This document shows, one piece after another, positions 63,075-64,000 of a stretch of 64,000 bases of DNA. The notes below the pieces were generated by a model. It was not told where the DNA came from and searched no databases. It worked only from the letters and a program-made list of their open reading frames with translations. Location of the stretch: NCBI RefSeq assembly GCF_022788695.1, contig NZ_CP085154.1:1054001-1118000 (forward strand). Reading direction: 5' to 3'. The number at the start of each line of letters is the position of its first letter. Within the stretch, counting starts at the first letter, position 1. The position numbers and the translations under genes were made by a program. The DNA comes from Pseudosulfitobacter sp. DSM 107133. GTDB taxonomy: Bacteria > Pseudomonadota > Alphaproteobacteria > Rhodobacterales > Rhodobacteraceae.

Positions 63075-63962
63075 TCAATCCAGAACGATAATACCGGTCT
63101 GTTTCGACTTGTGCTCGGGCTCGACATGAATGGTGATATGGGTCACATCCAGCGCCTCTTTCAGCGCGTTCTCGATCCGGTCGCAGATTTCATGCGCCTC
63201 GAAGACCGTGGTTTCGCCGGGCACAACCAGATGGAAATCAATGAAAACTGCCGGCCCCGCATGGCGCGTGCGCAGATCGTGCGCCTCCATCGCCCCGTCA
63301 GCCTGAACCGCGATAATCTCGCGGATGCGTGCCAGCGTCCTGTCCGACACCGCTTCGTCCATCAACCCGCTCAGCGACTCCTTCACGATCTTCCAGCCTG
63401 ACCACAGGATGTTGACCGCCACCAGCGCGGCCAGCAGCGGGTCCAGTATCCACCAGCCCGTCGCCACCGCCAGCAACACCCCAAGCGCCACCCCGACCGA
63501 GGTCAGCACGTCGCTGACCAGATGCCTGCCATCGGCCACAAGTGCCGGCGATTTGCGCGCCCGCCCGCGTGTGATCAGCACCCAGGCCCAGACCCCGTTG
63601 ATGACGGTGGCCCCCATGTTCACCAGCAGCCCTTCCAGCGGCGCGTCCAGCGGGGCAGGGGCCATGACCCCGCCAAAGGCTTCGTGCAGGATCAGCAGGG
63701 CGGCGACGATAATCATCACCCCCTCCAGCACCGCGCTGAAAAATTCGGCCTTGTGGTGACCCCAGGGGTGGTCGGCATCCGCAGGCTTGGCCGCGACCCG
63801 AATGGCGATCAGCGCGGCAAAGGCCGTGGCCACATTGACCGTGCTTTCCAGCGCATCCGACAACAGCGCCACCGAACCGGTCATCCAATAGGCCAGCGTT
63901 TTCAGCCCCAGAACCGCAAAGCCCACAAGAATACTGCCAATCGCAAGCTTGATCGTGGTCAT
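63075..63962 (-). CDS. Cation diffusion facilitator (CDF) metal exporter
   Basis: 295 residues: six membrane segments followed by a cytoplasmic domain. Metal-site residues are in SVALLSDALESTVNVATAFA (segment 2, Asp near LSDALES) and VADGRHLVSDVLTSVGVALG (segment 5, HxxxD). ADADHPWGHHKAEFFSAVLE is the conserved loop after segment 2. The C-terminal ~85 residues (THITIHVEPEHKSKQTG) form the dimerising metal-sensing domain. It exports Zn2+, Fe2+ or a related divalent cation by proton antiport; the metal is not determined. AAAGGAC precedes the ATG at 63962. Confidence 0.93.
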   Translation of the reverse strand: MTTIKLAIGSILVGFAVLGLKTLAYWMTGSVALLSDALESTVNVATAFAALIAIRVAAKPADADHPWGHHKAEFFSAVLEGVMIIVAALLILHEAFGGVMAPAPLDAPLEGLLVNMGATVINGVWAWVLITRGRARKSPALVADGRHLVSDVLTSVGVALGVLLAVATGWWILDPLLAALVAVNILWSGWKIVKESLSGLMDEAVSDRTLARIREIIAVQADGAMEAHDLRTRHAGPAVFIDFHLVVPGETTVFEAHEICDRIENALKEALDVTHITIHVEPEHKSKQTGIIVLD

Positions 63963-64000
63963 CGGGCGGTCCTTTGCGGCGTGCCCGTCAGATAGACGGG

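Noticed and set aside
1..64000. tRNA, rRNA or prophage genes
   Set aside because: No cloverleaf, rRNA segment, or phage structural or integrase gene was recognised on either strand.

Overview
The window reads as chromosome of an alphaproteobacterium of the Rhodobacteraceae (roseobacter type). The evidence is the high GC of the core genes, the choline-sulfate to glycine-betaine operon order, a PccR/ScfR-type regulator beside propionyl-CoA carboxylase genes, an HdaA-type DnaA paralogue, the short ProRS form, Hint-domain proteins paired with an HlyC-type acyltransferase, and several small families typical of that group (DUF6497, DUF4174, DUF2937). Genus-level placement is not possible from the sequence alone. 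I see no rRNA, tRNA or CRISPR array.

Layout. 1-5.1 kb: the end of betC, then a short BCCT-type transporter, betB and betA (choline sulfate to choline to betaine). 5.1-17.9 kb: a propionyl-CoA block: pccR (-), an MFS exporter (-), pccB, small exported proteins, pccA, a sulfotransferase-like gene and methylmalonyl-CoA mutase. TTTGCAA-type operators lie before pccR and before pccB. 17.9-31 kb: nhaA, a VOC/GNAT/J-domain/EEP run, ppx-ppk1 (polyphosphate), hdaA plus an AI-2E-family permease, and two hydrolases. 31-44 kb: pepT, proS, DUF2937, lolCE-lolD, an aldo/keto reductase and AraC regulator pair, and a frameshifted Kef-type antiporter, with repeats, an IS110 element and a decayed iorA-like gene between them. 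44-57 kb: an AT-richer two-gene island resembling a Pycsar anti-phage module, a pentapeptide-repeat protein, assorted small enzymes, an AT-rich HEPN/AbiU2-like gene joined to parE, an HlyC-like/Hint pair, a 2OG oxygenase and a GNAT. 57-64 kb: a SleB-like hydrolase, a small SpoIIAA/STAS-like gene, a second IS110 element, a foldback element, a MATE exporter, a lipoprotein and a CDF metal exporter.

The most interesting signal is in the non-coding DNA. Two intact IS110-family elements (32767-33925 and 58599-59772) each carry about 200 bp upstream of the transposase that can be read as a bridge RNA: a 5' stem-loop, then two internal loops, each capped by a hairpin. In both, the second loop holds short stretches matching the element's own right and left ends. 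In both, the first loop holds a stretch matching one side of the insertion target. A third, transposase-less left-end relic (28411-28562) has a different putative target guide, and its flanking target differs at the same position. Both intact elements sit in repeats: one splits a long dispersed repeat, and the other lies at the edge of a short palindromic repeat (core GGGTCYRGACCC) that occurs about ten times here and often supplies the TAG stop codon of the neighbouring gene. Next to the second IS110 is a 263-bp foldback element with 31-bp terminal inverted repeats and two hairpins whose loops are complementary to each other.
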